Positions 26,480 through 35,202 of a DNA stretch of 64,000 nucleotides are shown here, piece after piece. How positions within the stretch are numbered: position 1 is the first letter of the stretch; every line of letters begins with the position of its first letter. Below the pieces are notes generated by a model that saw only the letters and a list, made by a program, of their open reading frames with translations, was not told the DNA's origin and made no database searches. The position numbers were made by a program, and so were the translations under genes. Location of the stretch: assembly GCF_039525805.1 (NCBI RefSeq), contig NZ_BAAAHZ010000015.1; one strand, written 5' to 3'. This DNA comes from Dietzia natronolimnaea. Lineage in GTDB: Bacteria; Actinomycetota; Actinomycetes; Mycobacteriales; Mycobacteriaceae.

Positions 26480-27214
26480 ATGACCCAGCGAACCGTTCTC
26501 GTCACCGGCGCCGCCTCCGGCATCGGCCGCGCCACCGCCCTCGCCTTTGCCGCCCAGGGACACATGGTCCTCGCCGTCGACCTCAACGGCGACGCCGCCG
26601 AGGAGACCGCCGCCACCGACCCCGAGCACATCACCGCCTTCACCTGCGACGTCTCCGACCGCGCCCAGGTCGAGGCCCTCCGTGATGCCGTCACCGAGAA
26701 GGTCGGCTCCCCGGATGTCCTGGTCAACGCCGCAGGATGGGACCGGACCGACAAGTTCCTCAACGCGAGCCCCGAGTTCGCCGAGAAGGTCGTGGCGATC
26801 AACTACATGGGCCCGGTCCACCTCGCGTCGGTGTTCCTTCCCGCCATGACCGAGTCCGGCAACGGCGGCCGCCTGATCTACCTCGCCTCCGACGCCGGCC
26901 GGGTGGGCAGTTCGGGCGAGACCATCTACGCCGGGGCCAAGGGCGGCGTGATCGCCCTGACCAAGTCGCTGGCACGCGAGATGGCCCGATACGGCATCAC
27001 GTGCAACTGCGTGTGCCCCGGACCCACCGACACGCCGCTCTTCCGCGCCCAGGACGAGAAGCTGCAGGAGGCACTCATCCGAGCCATCCCGCTGCGCCGC
27101 CTGGCCACCCCCGAGGAGGTCGCCGCGCCCGTGCTGTTCTTCGCCTCCGAGGACGCCTCCTTCATCACCGGACAGGTCATCAGCGTCAGCGGTGGCCTCA
27201 CCATGGCAGGTTGA
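26480..27214 (+). CDS. badH: 2-hydroxycyclohexanecarboxyl-CoA dehydrogenase-like SDR (BadH)
   Basis: 244-residue classical SDR. It has the cofactor motif TGAASGIGRA, catalytic Ser in LASDAGRVGSSGE, YAGAKGG as the YxxxK, CPGPTDTPLF and the C-terminal FITGQVISVSGGLTMAG. The NAAGWD, ASDAxRVGSSGE and SVSGGLTM stretches are characteristic of BadH, which oxidises 2-hydroxycyclohexanecarboxyl-CoA to the ketone used by BadI. It lies directly after badI. The start ATG at 26480 follows aaggagcac. One base separates its stop from the ligase start. Confidence 0.82.
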   Translation: MTQRTVLVTGAASGIGRATALAFAAQGHMVLAVDLNGDAAEETAATDPEHITAFTCDVSDRAQVEALRDAVTEKVGSPDVLVNAAGWDRTDKFLNASPEFAEKVVAINYMGPVHLASVFLPAMTESGNGGRLIYLASDAGRVGSSGETIYAGAKGGVIALTKSLAREMARYGITCNCVCPGPTDTPLFRAQDEKLQEALIRAIPLRRLATPEEVAAPVLFFASEDASFITGQVISVSGGLTMAG

Positions 27215-27215
27215 C

Positions 27216-28886
27216 ATGAACTACGACCCCACCCCGTACCGCGAGTTCTTCGAGAAGGACGTCACGTACATCAACGCGTTCTGGCGCAACACCACCCGGT
27301 ATGCGCACCGTCCCGCGCTCACCGACCCCGTGACAGGCGAGACGATCGACTACGCCGAGCTCGGCACCCGGGTTCGACGCATCGCCTCCGGGCTGCTGGC
27401 CGCAGGCATCGGCCCCGGCGACGTCGTGGCCTACCAACTGTTCAACGGCGAGGAGTTCGCCGAGCTGTACCTGGCCACCCAGGCGATCGGCGCGGTGGGA
27501 TCGCCCGTGAACTTCCGCCTCGCCGCCGGGGAGACCGCGTACATCCTGGGCCTCAGCGCACCCAAGGCGTTCGTCTACGACACCTCACTCAACCCGATGA
27601 TCTCGGAGGTCTTCGAGCACGCCTCCCACCGGCCGGCGCTCATCGTGGGCGTCGGCGACGCCCCGGGCGTCGAGGTCTCCGGCAGCACGACTCTGCCCTG
27701 GTCCGAGCTATCGATCGATCCCGTCGAGCTCCCGGACACCGGCGTCACGGTGTGGGACGAGACCACCCGCCTCTACACCAGCGGAACCACGGGCATGCCC
27801 AAGGCCGTGCCGATGAACAACATGATCGAGGTCTTCTCCGCGCACGACGTGATCATGCACTTCCCCCTGACCCCCGAGGACACCACGCTCAACATGACGC
27901 CGTGGTTCCACCGCGGCGGCCTCTACGCGGGCGGCCCCAACCCGACGTTCTACGTGGGCGGGCGCGTGGTCCCCATGCGAGCTTTCGACCCGGCGCTCAC
28001 ACTCGACATGGTCGAGCGCGACGGCATCACCTTCCTCATCGGTGCGCCCACCAACCTGGCGATGCTCGCCGTCGAGCAGGAGCGCCAGCCGCGCGATCTA
28101 TCGACGCTACGCGGCATCGTCACCATGGGCTCCCCGCTCGAGCGGGAGGCCGCGCTGCACTACCAGAAGGTCCTCAATCCCCGGATCTTCAACGGCTACG
28201 GCACCACCGAGGGCTTCTGGAACACCTTCCTCCGCCCCGGCGACGTGGCCGAGAAAGCCGGCTCCGCCGGCAGCGCGTGCGTTGACGATGACGTACGCGT
28301 GGTCCAGCTGTTCGAGGACCGACTGGCCGAGCCTCACGAGGTCGTGGACCGCGACGGCGACGAGGTCGGCGAGGTGATCATCCGCTCGCCCAAGTGCGCG
28401 AACACCTACTTCAACGCCTCCGAGAAGGAGAACGCGAAGTTCAACAAGGGGTGGCTGCACATAGGCGACCTGGCCACCTGGGACGCCCAGGAGTTCGTCA
28501 CCATCATCGGACGCAAGGACGACATGTTGGTCTCGGGCGGGGAGAACGTCCACCCGGTCCAGGTCGAAGAGGCACTCAACAGCCACGACTCCGTCGGCGA
28601 CTCGCTGGTCGTGGGCGTGCCTCACGAGAAGTGGGGACGCATGGTCGTGGCGTTGGTCGTACCGGCCGCCGGAACGACGCCCACCGTCGCGGAACTCGAC
28701 GCGCACTGCCGGTCCCATCCCATGCTGTCGGACTACAAGCGTCCCCGCGCCTACCGATTCGTGGACTCGCTACCGGTCAGCGCCACCGGCAAGAAGGTCC
28801 ATTACAAGGCCTCCCGCCAGGCCGCCGACGACTACGCCACGGGACTCTTCACCGACACCCCCTCCACCAGCAACACCAGGAGCTGA
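27216..28886 (+). CDS. aliA: AMP-forming acyl-CoA ligase (candidate cyclohexanecarboxylate-CoA ligase)
   Basis: 556-residue ANL superfamily ligase. The P-loop-like motif is YTSGTTGMPKAVP, then FNGYGTTEGFWNT (A5 motif), GWLHIGDLATWD (hinge region) and the catalytic Lys in LPVSATGKKVHYK. It activates a carboxylate to its CoA thioester via an acyl-adenylate. In this operon it is the only ligase, so it is the entry enzyme; cyclohexanecarboxylate is inferred from BadH/BadI, not from the ligase itself. Confidence 0.85.
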   Translation: MNYDPTPYREFFEKDVTYINAFWRNTTRYAHRPALTDPVTGETIDYAELGTRVRRIASGLLAAGIGPGDVVAYQLFNGEEFAELYLATQAIGAVGSPVNFRLAAGETAYILGLSAPKAFVYDTSLNPMISEVFEHASHRPALIVGVGDAPGVEVSGSTTLPWSELSIDPVELPDTGVTVWDETTRLYTSGTTGMPKAVPMNNMIEVFSAHDVIMHFPLTPEDTTLNMTPWFHRGGLYAGGPNPTFYVGGRVVPMRAFDPALTLDMVERDGITFLIGAPTNLAMLAVEQERQPRDLSTLRGIVTMGSPLEREAALHYQKVLNPRIFNGYGTTEGFWNTFLRPGDVAEKAGSAGSACVDDDVRVVQLFEDRLAEPHEVVDRDGDEVGEVIIRSPKCANTYFNASEKENAKFNKGWLHIGDLATWDAQEFVTIIGRKDDMLVSGGENVHPVQVEEALNSHDSVGDSLVVGVPHEKWGRMVVALVVPAAGTTPTVAELDAHCRSHPMLSDYKRPRAYRFVDSLPVSATGKKVHYKASRQAADDYATGLFTDTPSTSNTRS

Positions 28887-28892
28887 CCCGCC

Positions 28893-30080
28893 ATGAGCAC
28901 CACCACTTCACCCGCCTTCGATCCGATCGACCCACTGTCCATCGACTCGCTGCTCTCCGACGACGAGCTGGCCGTTCGCGACACCGTCCGCCGCTTCTGC
29001 ACCGAGCACGTCAACCCCTACGTCGCCGACTGGTTCGAGGCCGGCGACCTGCCCGGATACCGTGAACTGATGAAGGGCTTCGGCGACCTGGGAGTCCTGG
29101 GCATGCACCTGGACGGCTACGACTGCCCCGGCTCCTCGGCCGTTCATTACGGACTGGCGTGCCTCGAACTGGAAGCCGCCGACTCCGGCATCCGTTCTCT
29201 GGTCTCCGTCCAGGGCTCGCTCGCGATGTTCTCGATCTACAACTGCGGGACCGAGGAACAGAAGCAGCGATGGCTGCCGGGAATGGCCGCCGGCGAGATC
29301 ATCGGCTGCTTCGGCCTCACCGAACCCGACGTGGGCTCCGACCCCTCCGCCATGAAGACGCGGGCCCGCCGCGACGGCGACGACTGGATCCTCGACGGCC
29401 GCAAGATGTGGATCACCAACGGCTCGATTGCTGACGTCGCCGTGGTCTGGGCTCAGACCGACGAGGGGATCCGGGGCTTCATCGTCCCCACCGACACCCC
29501 GGGATTCCAGGGCAACACCATCCACCACAAGCTCTCACTGCGCGCCTCGGTCACCGGCGAGCTGGTGATGGACGGCGTCCGACTGCCCGCAGACGCGCTC
29601 ATGCCCGAGGTCGTGGGCGTCAAGGCCCCGCTGTCCTCACTGTCGGAGGCGCGGTACGGGATCATCTGGGGAGCCATGGGGGCCGCCCGGTCGGCGTGGC
29701 AGTCCGCCCGCGACTACTCCATGCAACGCACCCAGTTCGGCAAACCGATCGCCGGGTTCCAACTCACCCAGGCCAAACTCGCCGATATGGCCGTGGAACT
29801 GCACAAGGGCCAGTTGCTCTCGCTGCACCTGGGCCGCCTCAAGGACGGCCCGGGCCTGCGGCCGGAGCAGGTGAGCTTCGGCAAACTCAACAACACCCGT
29901 GAAGCAATCGAGATCTGCCGAACCTCGCGGACCATCCTCGGCGGCAACGGAATCTCACTCGAGTACCCCGTGATCCGTCACATGGTCAACCTCGAGTCGG
30001 TTCTCACCTATGAGGGCACACCCGAGATGCACCAGCTCGTCCTCGGCCAGGCCTTCACCGGCCAGAACGCGTTCCGATGA
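28893..30080 (+). CDS. gcdH: Glutaryl-CoA dehydrogenase
   Basis: 395-residue decarboxylating flavoenzyme converting glutaryl-CoA to crotonyl-CoA and CO2. Diagnostic stretches are GIRSLVSVQGSLAM (with the Arg that binds the free carboxylate), CFGLTEPDVGSDPSAMKTRA, ARYGIIWGAMGAA, and the catalytic Glu in LTYEGTPEMHQLVLGQAFTG. These track human GCDH closely. Its presence fits pimeloyl-CoA losing one acetyl-CoA to yield glutaryl-CoA. The last four bases overlap the next dehydrogenase gene. Confidence 0.9.
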   Translation: MSTTTSPAFDPIDPLSIDSLLSDDELAVRDTVRRFCTEHVNPYVADWFEAGDLPGYRELMKGFGDLGVLGMHLDGYDCPGSSAVHYGLACLELEAADSGIRSLVSVQGSLAMFSIYNCGTEEQKQRWLPGMAAGEIIGCFGLTEPDVGSDPSAMKTRARRDGDDWILDGRKMWITNGSIADVAVVWAQTDEGIRGFIVPTDTPGFQGNTIHHKLSLRASVTGELVMDGVRLPADALMPEVVGVKAPLSSLSEARYGIIWGAMGAARSAWQSARDYSMQRTQFGKPIAGFQLTQAKLADMAVELHKGQLLSLHLGRLKDGPGLRPEQVSFGKLNNTREAIEICRTSRTILGGNGISLEYPVIRHMVNLESVLTYEGTPEMHQLVLGQAFTGQNAFR

Positions 30081-31225
30081 CCACCCGGTCGGGCTATGAG
30101 CCCGAGCACCACGCCGTCCGCGAAGTGGCCCGAGATTTCGTGGCGGGCACCATCACACCGAGCCACGAGAGGTGGGAGGCGGCGCACGGCGTCGATCGTT
30201 CGCTGTTCACCGAGGCCGGCAAGCTCGGCCTGCTCGGCTTCTCCGTCCCGGAGGAGCACGGCGGACCGGGCGTGGAGGACTACCGCTACAACGCGGTCCT
30301 CATCGACGAGGTCGCGCGCTCCGGTGCGGCCTCCGAGGCGATCGCCTTCTCACTACAGAACGACGTGGTCCTGCCGTACCTGACGGACATGACCACCGAG
30401 GAGCAGAAGGCCCGATGGCTACCCGGCGCGGTCTCGGGCGAGTCCGTCCTCGGCATCGCCATGACCGAACCCGGCACCGGGTCGGACCTGACGGGGATCC
30501 GCACCTCCGCGGTCCGCGACGGCGAGGACTACGTGGTCAACGGTGCCAAGACCTTCATCTCCAACGGCCAGAACGGGGATCTCTTCGTGGTGGCCGTGCG
30601 CACCTCACCCGATCGGCACAGCGGGCTCTCGCTGCTCGTCGTGGAGGCCGACACCCCCGGCTTCGAACGGGGTCGCAATCTGGACAAGATCGGCCTACAG
30701 GGACAGGACACCTCGGAACTGTCCTTCACCGACATGCGTGTGCCGGTGGAGAATCTGCTCGGCTCCGAGGGGGACGGCTTCGGTCAGCTGGTCCACAACC
30801 TCCCCCAGGAACGCCTGTCCCTGGCGGTGGGCGCGGTCGCGGCCGCCGAAGGAGTCTTCGCCGCCACCATCGAGTACGTCAAAGAGCGCAAGGCCTTCGG
30901 TTCTCCTCTCTCGTCCTTTCAGAACACCAGGTTCGTCCTGGCCCAGATCTCCACCGAGCTGGATCTGGCCCGCACCTACCTGGAGGACTGCATCGCCGAG
31001 CACGTCGCCGGAGAACTGACCGCCGCCCGCGCCGCTCGACTCAAGCTGTGGACCACCGAGCTGCAGGTCAGCGTCGCCGACCGGTGCCTGCAACTCCACG
31101 GCGGCTACGGCTACATGCGCGAGTACCCGGTGTCCCGGGCGTTCGTCGACGCCCGGATCCAGACCATCTACGGCGGGACGAGCGAGATCATGAAGACCAT
31201 CATCGCCAAGGACATCGGGCTCTGA
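30077..31225 (+). CDS. Acyl-CoA dehydrogenase (FadE/IVD type)
   Basis: 382 residues, starting at an ATGA overlap. Flavin-domain motifs IAMTEPGTGSDLTGIRTSAV and YVVNGAKTFISNG are present. The usual YEGT is YGGTSEIM, so the catalytic Glu should be the one in PQERLSLAVG, as in isovaleryl- and long-chain-type dehydrogenases. In context it is a candidate for the pimeloyl-CoA or cyclohexanecarboxyl-CoA dehydrogenase step, dividing that work with the enzyme at 24455. Confidence 0.87.
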   Translation: MTTRSGYEPEHHAVREVARDFVAGTITPSHERWEAAHGVDRSLFTEAGKLGLLGFSVPEEHGGPGVEDYRYNAVLIDEVARSGAASEAIAFSLQNDVVLPYLTDMTTEEQKARWLPGAVSGESVLGIAMTEPGTGSDLTGIRTSAVRDGEDYVVNGAKTFISNGQNGDLFVVAVRTSPDRHSGLSLLVVEADTPGFERGRNLDKIGLQGQDTSELSFTDMRVPVENLLGSEGDGFGQLVHNLPQERLSLAVGAVAAAEGVFAATIEYVKERKAFGSPLSSFQNTRFVLAQISTELDLARTYLEDCIAEHVAGELTAARAARLKLWTTELQVSVADRCLQLHGGYGYMREYPVSRAFVDARIQTIYGGTSEIMKTIIAKDIGL

Positions 31226-31298
31226 CCATGCACGGCACGGTGCAATACGGTGGTGACCAGCTCTTACCGGAGCCACCGACGAGAGGACCACACCGCCA

Positions 31299-31973
31299 AT
31301 GACCGCCTCCAGCACAGGCAACGACAGCGGGGAAGGCGTACGCCGGGCCCGGGTCCTGTCCCGAAGACGCCAACTCCTCGACGCCGCGGTCACGGTCATG
31401 ACGCGCACCGGTTTCCACCAGATGTCCATGCAGGCGCTCGCCGACGAGGCGGAGGTCAGCGTCGGGACGATCTACCAGTACTTCAGCAGTAAGGAAGACG
31501 TCCTCCTCGACGCCATCGTGGGCATCCTGGAGGCATTCGCGGATCAACTCGCCCCAGCCATGGACACGGCCGGCGCGGACCCCGTGGAGCGGATCGCCGC
31601 GGGCTTTGACCGGTACGTGCGCATCATCGACGCCAACCGGGGCGCGGTGGCCCTCACCTACCGGGAGAGCCGGACACTGCCGCCCGAGGGACAGGCCCGC
31701 ATCATGGAGCTCGAGGTGACCACGGCCGCGCCCCTGCGCGAGGCAGTGGAGGCCGGCATCGCTGCCGGCGTGTTCACCCCGGTCGACGTGGATCTCATGG
31801 TTTATGACCTGGTCATGCTCGCCCACGCCTGGGCCCTCAAACACTGGCACTTCGGTCGCCTCTACGACCTCGACACCTACATTCGCAAACAATTGCTCTT
31901 CGCGTTCAACACCCTCATTCCCGTCGACGGCCGCGAGCCGTACCGACACCACTTCCACCCGGAGACCACATGA
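31299..31973 (+). CDS. TetR family regulator of the alicyclic acid operon (inferred)
   Basis: 224 residues. HTH in MQALADEAEVSVGTIYQYFS, about residues 46-65, followed by a ligand domain with many hydrophobic and aromatic residues. It lies inside the operon, 73 bp after the third dehydrogenase and overlapping the hydratase start by ATGA. Autoregulation through the 28-bp palindrome at 22910 is the simplest model. A short imperfect palindrome (tgcac...gtgca, 31229-31244) lies upstream and may mark an internal promoter. Confidence 0.85.
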   Translation: MTASSTGNDSGEGVRRARVLSRRRQLLDAAVTVMTRTGFHQMSMQALADEAEVSVGTIYQYFSSKEDVLLDAIVGILEAFADQLAPAMDTAGADPVERIAAGFDRYVRIIDANRGAVALTYRESRTLPPEGQARIMELEVTTAAPLREAVEAGIAAGVFTPVDVDLMVYDLVMLAHAWALKHWHFGRLYDLDTYIRKQLLFAFNTLIPVDGREPYRHHFHPETT

Positions 31974-32761
31974 ATTCCCCCGTTCCCGAGACCTCCACCC
32001 TCGACGTCGCGATCTCAGACGGCGTCTGCCTGGTCACGATCAACCGTCCCGAGGTCCGCAACGCCCTCTCCGCGCAGGTTCTCACCGACCTCACCGCGGT
32101 GCTCGACTACGTGAGTGACGACGACGAGGTAGCCGTCCTCGTGATCACCGGCGCGGGCGAGAAGGCCTTCATCGCCGGTGCCGATATCACGCAACTCCAG
32201 CACTACACCCCGTCGACCGCGCTGGAGTCCGCGATGCAGCGCGTGTTCAACGCGATCGAGGACTTCCCCAAGCCCACCATCGCCGCCATCAACGGCTTCG
32301 CTCTCGGCGGCGGCTGCGAGCTGGCCATGGCGTGCGACATCCGCATCGCCTCCGAGCGCGCAAAGTTCGGCCTGCCCGAGACGAACCTCGGCGTACTCCC
32401 CGGAGCGGGCGGCACTCAGAGACTGGCGCGCCTGGTCGGGACGGGTCGGGCGATCGAGATGATCCTCACGGGCAGATTCATCGACGCCGCGGAGGCCCTG
32501 CGCATCGGGCTCGTCACCTCGGTGGTGACCCCGGACGCTCTGCTCGATGCCGCTCGCCAGACCGCAGCGACGATCGCCGCCAAGGGGCCGCTGGCCGTAC
32601 GCCTGGCCAAGTTGGTCGTCCGCACCGGCATGGACGCCGACCAGGGCACAGGACTGGTGGTCGAGCGCCTCGCGCAGGCCGTCCTCTACGGCAGCGAGGA
32701 CAAGACCGAAGGGACCGCCGCGTTCCTGGGCAAGCGCACTGCCTCGTTCCAGGGGAAGTGA
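31970..32761 (+). CDS. Enoyl-CoA hydratase (BadK-like role)
   Basis: 263-residue crotonase. Both catalytic Glu are present: one in ALGGGCELAMACD, the other in FGLPETNLGVLPGAGGTQRL; the oxyanion-hole region is GADITQL. A true hydratase, unlike the MenB-type protein upstream. It could hydrate cyclohexene-carboxyl-CoA (BadK step), the pimeloyl-derived enoyl-CoA and crotonyl-CoA. Coupled at both ends (ATGA with the TetR, GTGA with the dehydrogenase). Confidence 0.9.
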   Translation: MNSPVPETSTLDVAISDGVCLVTINRPEVRNALSAQVLTDLTAVLDYVSDDDEVAVLVITGAGEKAFIAGADITQLQHYTPSTALESAMQRVFNAIEDFPKPTIAAINGFALGGGCELAMACDIRIASERAKFGLPETNLGVLPGAGGTQRLARLVGTGRAIEMILTGRFIDAAEALRIGLVTSVVTPDALLDAARQTAATIAAKGPLAVRLAKLVVRTGMDADQGTGLVVERLAQAVLYGSEDKTEGTAAFLGKRTASFQGK

Positions 32762-33660
32762 GCCACGTGACGAATATCCGCACCGTCCTCGTGATCGGTT
32801 CCGGGGCCATGGGCTCGCAGATCGCCATGGTCTGCGCCAATGCCGGACTCACTGTGACCTGCACCGACCTGGATCAGTCCGCGCTCGACCGCGCCGAGTC
32901 GATGCTGCGGGCGCGCATGGACTCCACCGTCGCCAAGGGCCGAATGACCGCCGAGCAGCGCGACGCCGCGTTCGAGCGACTGACACTCACCACCGACCGG
33001 GACAGCGCCGCCCGCACCGCTGACCTGGTGATCGAGGCCGCGGTGGAGAAACTCGTCGTCAAGCGGTCGCTCTTCGCCGAGTTGGCCGACCTCGCACCCG
33101 AGTCAGCGATCCTGGCCTCCAACTCGTCGTCGTTCGTCCCCTCGTCCATGGCCTCGGCTGTGACGCACCCCGGGCGGTTCTGCAACATCCACTTCTTCAA
33201 CCCCGCACTGGTCATGAAGTGTGTCGAGGTGGTGCGGGGACCCGAGACCACCGACGACACGATGGTCGCCGCAACCGCCTTCGTCGAGGAGATCGGCAAG
33301 ATCCCCGTCGTGCTGGAGAAGGAGATCCCGGGTTTCGTCGCCAACCGGATTCTCGGCGCCGTCCGAGACGAGGCGCTACACCTCCTCGAGGGCGGATACG
33401 CGGACGTCGAGGCGATCGACACCGCGTGCCGCACCGCGCTCGGCTACCCGATGGGCCCGTTCGAGCTCATGGACCTCACCGGGATCGACATCGGCTACCT
33501 GGTCAAGAAGCAGCGCTTCGCCGAGTCCGGCGACCCGAAAGACCAACCGGCCGACACCGTCACTCGGTTGGTCGAGCGCGGTGACCTGGGCCGCAAGACC
33601 GGCAGAGGCTGGTACATCTACTCCGACTCCGGCGAGAAGCAGGGAATTAACCAACTCTAA
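32758..33660 (+). CDS. 3-hydroxyacyl-CoA dehydrogenase
   Basis: About 300 residues, NAD-dependent. N-terminal VLVIGSGAMGSQIA is the dinucleotide site. FCNIHFFNPALVMKCVEVV carries the catalytic His, and IPGFVANRIL is the family motif. Start is either GTG 32758 (GTGA overlap with the hydratase, my choice) or GTG 32767. It oxidises hydroxy intermediates of the pimeloyl/glutaryl branch and probably 3-hydroxybutyryl-CoA. It closes the operon; no thiolase follows. Confidence 0.9.
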   Translation: MSHVTNIRTVLVIGSGAMGSQIAMVCANAGLTVTCTDLDQSALDRAESMLRARMDSTVAKGRMTAEQRDAAFERLTLTTDRDSAARTADLVIEAAVEKLVVKRSLFAELADLAPESAILASNSSSFVPSSMASAVTHPGRFCNIHFFNPALVMKCVEVVRGPETTDDTMVAATAFVEEIGKIPVVLEKEIPGFVANRILGAVRDEALHLLEGGYADVEAIDTACRTALGYPMGPFELMDLTGIDIGYLVKKQRFAESGDPKDQPADTVTRLVERGDLGRKTGRGWYIYSDSGEKQGINQL

Positions 33661-33892
33661 CTCGAGGCTACTTGCGGCTGCTCGCGCTCGACGCGCTCCC
33701 CCAGCCGGTCCAAGCTCCCCTCTTGAGGTGTCGCGCTTGACGATCCCCTGCCGTGACATCTGACCGGCCGTTCCGGTTGGAGGTTTGCACAGCGCGAATC
33801 CAAGCGGCACCACATACCGGTGTCGCATTGAGGTGTACTTACTGACACCACCGCTACGCACCCGCCACCAACTCCAACCCCCTGAGCGCAGA

Positions 33893-33934
33893 CCGACGCC
33901 GACCATCGCTATCCGCAGCGATGATCGGCGTCGG
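33893..33934. terminator. Bidirectional terminator hairpin
   Basis: An 18-base arm (33893-33910) pairs with 33917-33934 with a single mismatch around a six-base loop. It sits between two convergent operons (plus strand ending at 33660, minus strand ending at 33950), so it can serve both. No clear T-tract. Confidence 0.8.
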
Positions 33935-33949
33935 CCGTAGAACCAGGCT

Positions 33950-35176
33950 CTAGCCCAGCGCGACCGCCATCTCGTTCGGCGCCCCCGGGGTCTGACCGGA
34001 CGCGACGACCTCACCGGTGGTGAGGTCCACGGCGTAGACGGTGTTCTTCGCCGGCTCGCTCACGTAGGCGATGTCCCCGTTCACGACGATGGACGGGTGC
34101 GCGTCCTGCCACTCCGCCGGCCCCTCCCAGGGATCGATCACGTCGTAGCTCTCGGAGATCTCGCCGGTGGCCGGGTCGATCACGTGGATGGCACCGTCGG
34201 TGCCGAGCAGGTAGGCCATGTCGTCCGGGCCGCGCACGACGTCGCGCCAGGTGTACCCGACGCCCTCCGGCAGGTCCACGACCTCGTGGGTGCCCGCCTC
34301 GGTGTCGATCAGTGCGATCTTGGTGAGCAGGACGCTCTCGGCGTCCGGGTCGTCCTTGTAGTCACCCACGACGAGCGGGCTGTCCTCGCTCACGTACGCG
34401 TTGCCCATGCGGCCGTACTCGTCGGGAGCGGTCAGCTTCTCGAACTCACCGTCCTTGTAGACCAGGGCGCCGTCCTCACAGCCGAAGATCACCGTCTCCC
34501 CGGCAGCGGTGCCCTCACCGTGGATGCCGGGGCACTCCTCGTTGCGGGCGATCTCCTCGCCGTCGGCGTCGACGGCGAACGCACCCGTGCGGCCCTCGTC
34601 GTCACCGATGGTGGTGAGGAACGTGCCGTCGGTCAACACGATCGAGACACCGTGGTGGGCCTGGTCGCCGGGGACGGTCTCGAACTCGGGGAGCTCACCG
34701 CCCGAGTCGGCGAGTGCCGCGGTGTCAAAGATGAAGGTGTCGCTGGTCCCGTCGTCGTACAGCACGGTCTTGCCGGCGTGACGGACGACGTGCGCCGGGG
34801 TGTCGGCCTCGATCACCAGGTCGGTGAGCTCCGGCACCGAGGTGTCGAGCACCTGGAACCCGTCGGACGTGGTCACCAGCACGGTCTGCCCGTCGCCGAA
34901 CGCGTTCAGCCGGGTGAACTCCTCGGTCTCGAACTCCGCGATGACCTCCAGGGTCTCGCCGTCGAGGACCGCGATGCCGTTTTCGTACGCCACGGCCAGG
35001 CGGTTCTCCGAGGAGCCCGCCTCCGAGGCTGCCGAGGTGGTGGTTGCGGCAGTGTTCTGTGCCTCGGCGTCGTCCGCATCGGCGTCGCCGCCGCCGGTGC
35101 CGCACGCGGTGGCGAGCAGCGCTGCCGTCGCGAGCATCGCGACCGCTCCGGCCGCGCGGGTGTGTCGTGTTCTCAT
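33950..35176 (-). CDS. aztD: AztD-like zinc chaperone lipoprotein
   Basis: 408 residues. Lipoprotein signal with lipobox LLATAC at about residues 20-25, then a Ser/Thr/Ala linker and repeated beta-propeller-like strands (AVLDGETLEVIAEF, FQVLDTSVPEL, HVIDPATGEISESY, YAVDLTTGEVVASG). HAGKTVLYDDGT, GDQAHHGVSIVL and CPGIHGEG match features of AztD, the extracytoplasmic protein that hands zinc to AztC. The downstream position in an azt operon supports this. A second, more diverged AztD-like gene lies two genes upstream. Confidence 0.8.
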   Translation of the reverse strand: MRTRHTRAAGAVAMLATAALLATACGTGGGDADADDAEAQNTAATTTSAASEAGSSENRLAVAYENGIAVLDGETLEVIAEFETEEFTRLNAFGDGQTVLVTTSDGFQVLDTSVPELTDLVIEADTPAHVVRHAGKTVLYDDGTSDTFIFDTAALADSGGELPEFETVPGDQAHHGVSIVLTDGTFLTTIGDDEGRTGAFAVDADGEEIARNEECPGIHGEGTAAGETVIFGCEDGALVYKDGEFEKLTAPDEYGRMGNAYVSEDSPLVVGDYKDDPDAESVLLTKIALIDTEAGTHEVVDLPEGVGYTWRDVVRGPDDMAYLLGTDGAIHVIDPATGEISESYDVIDPWEGPAEWQDAHPSIVVNGDIAYVSEPAKNTVYAVDLTTGEVVASGQTPGAPNEMAVALG

Positions 35177-35202
35177 CAATCGTCCTTCTTTTTCGTGGGT
35201 GG

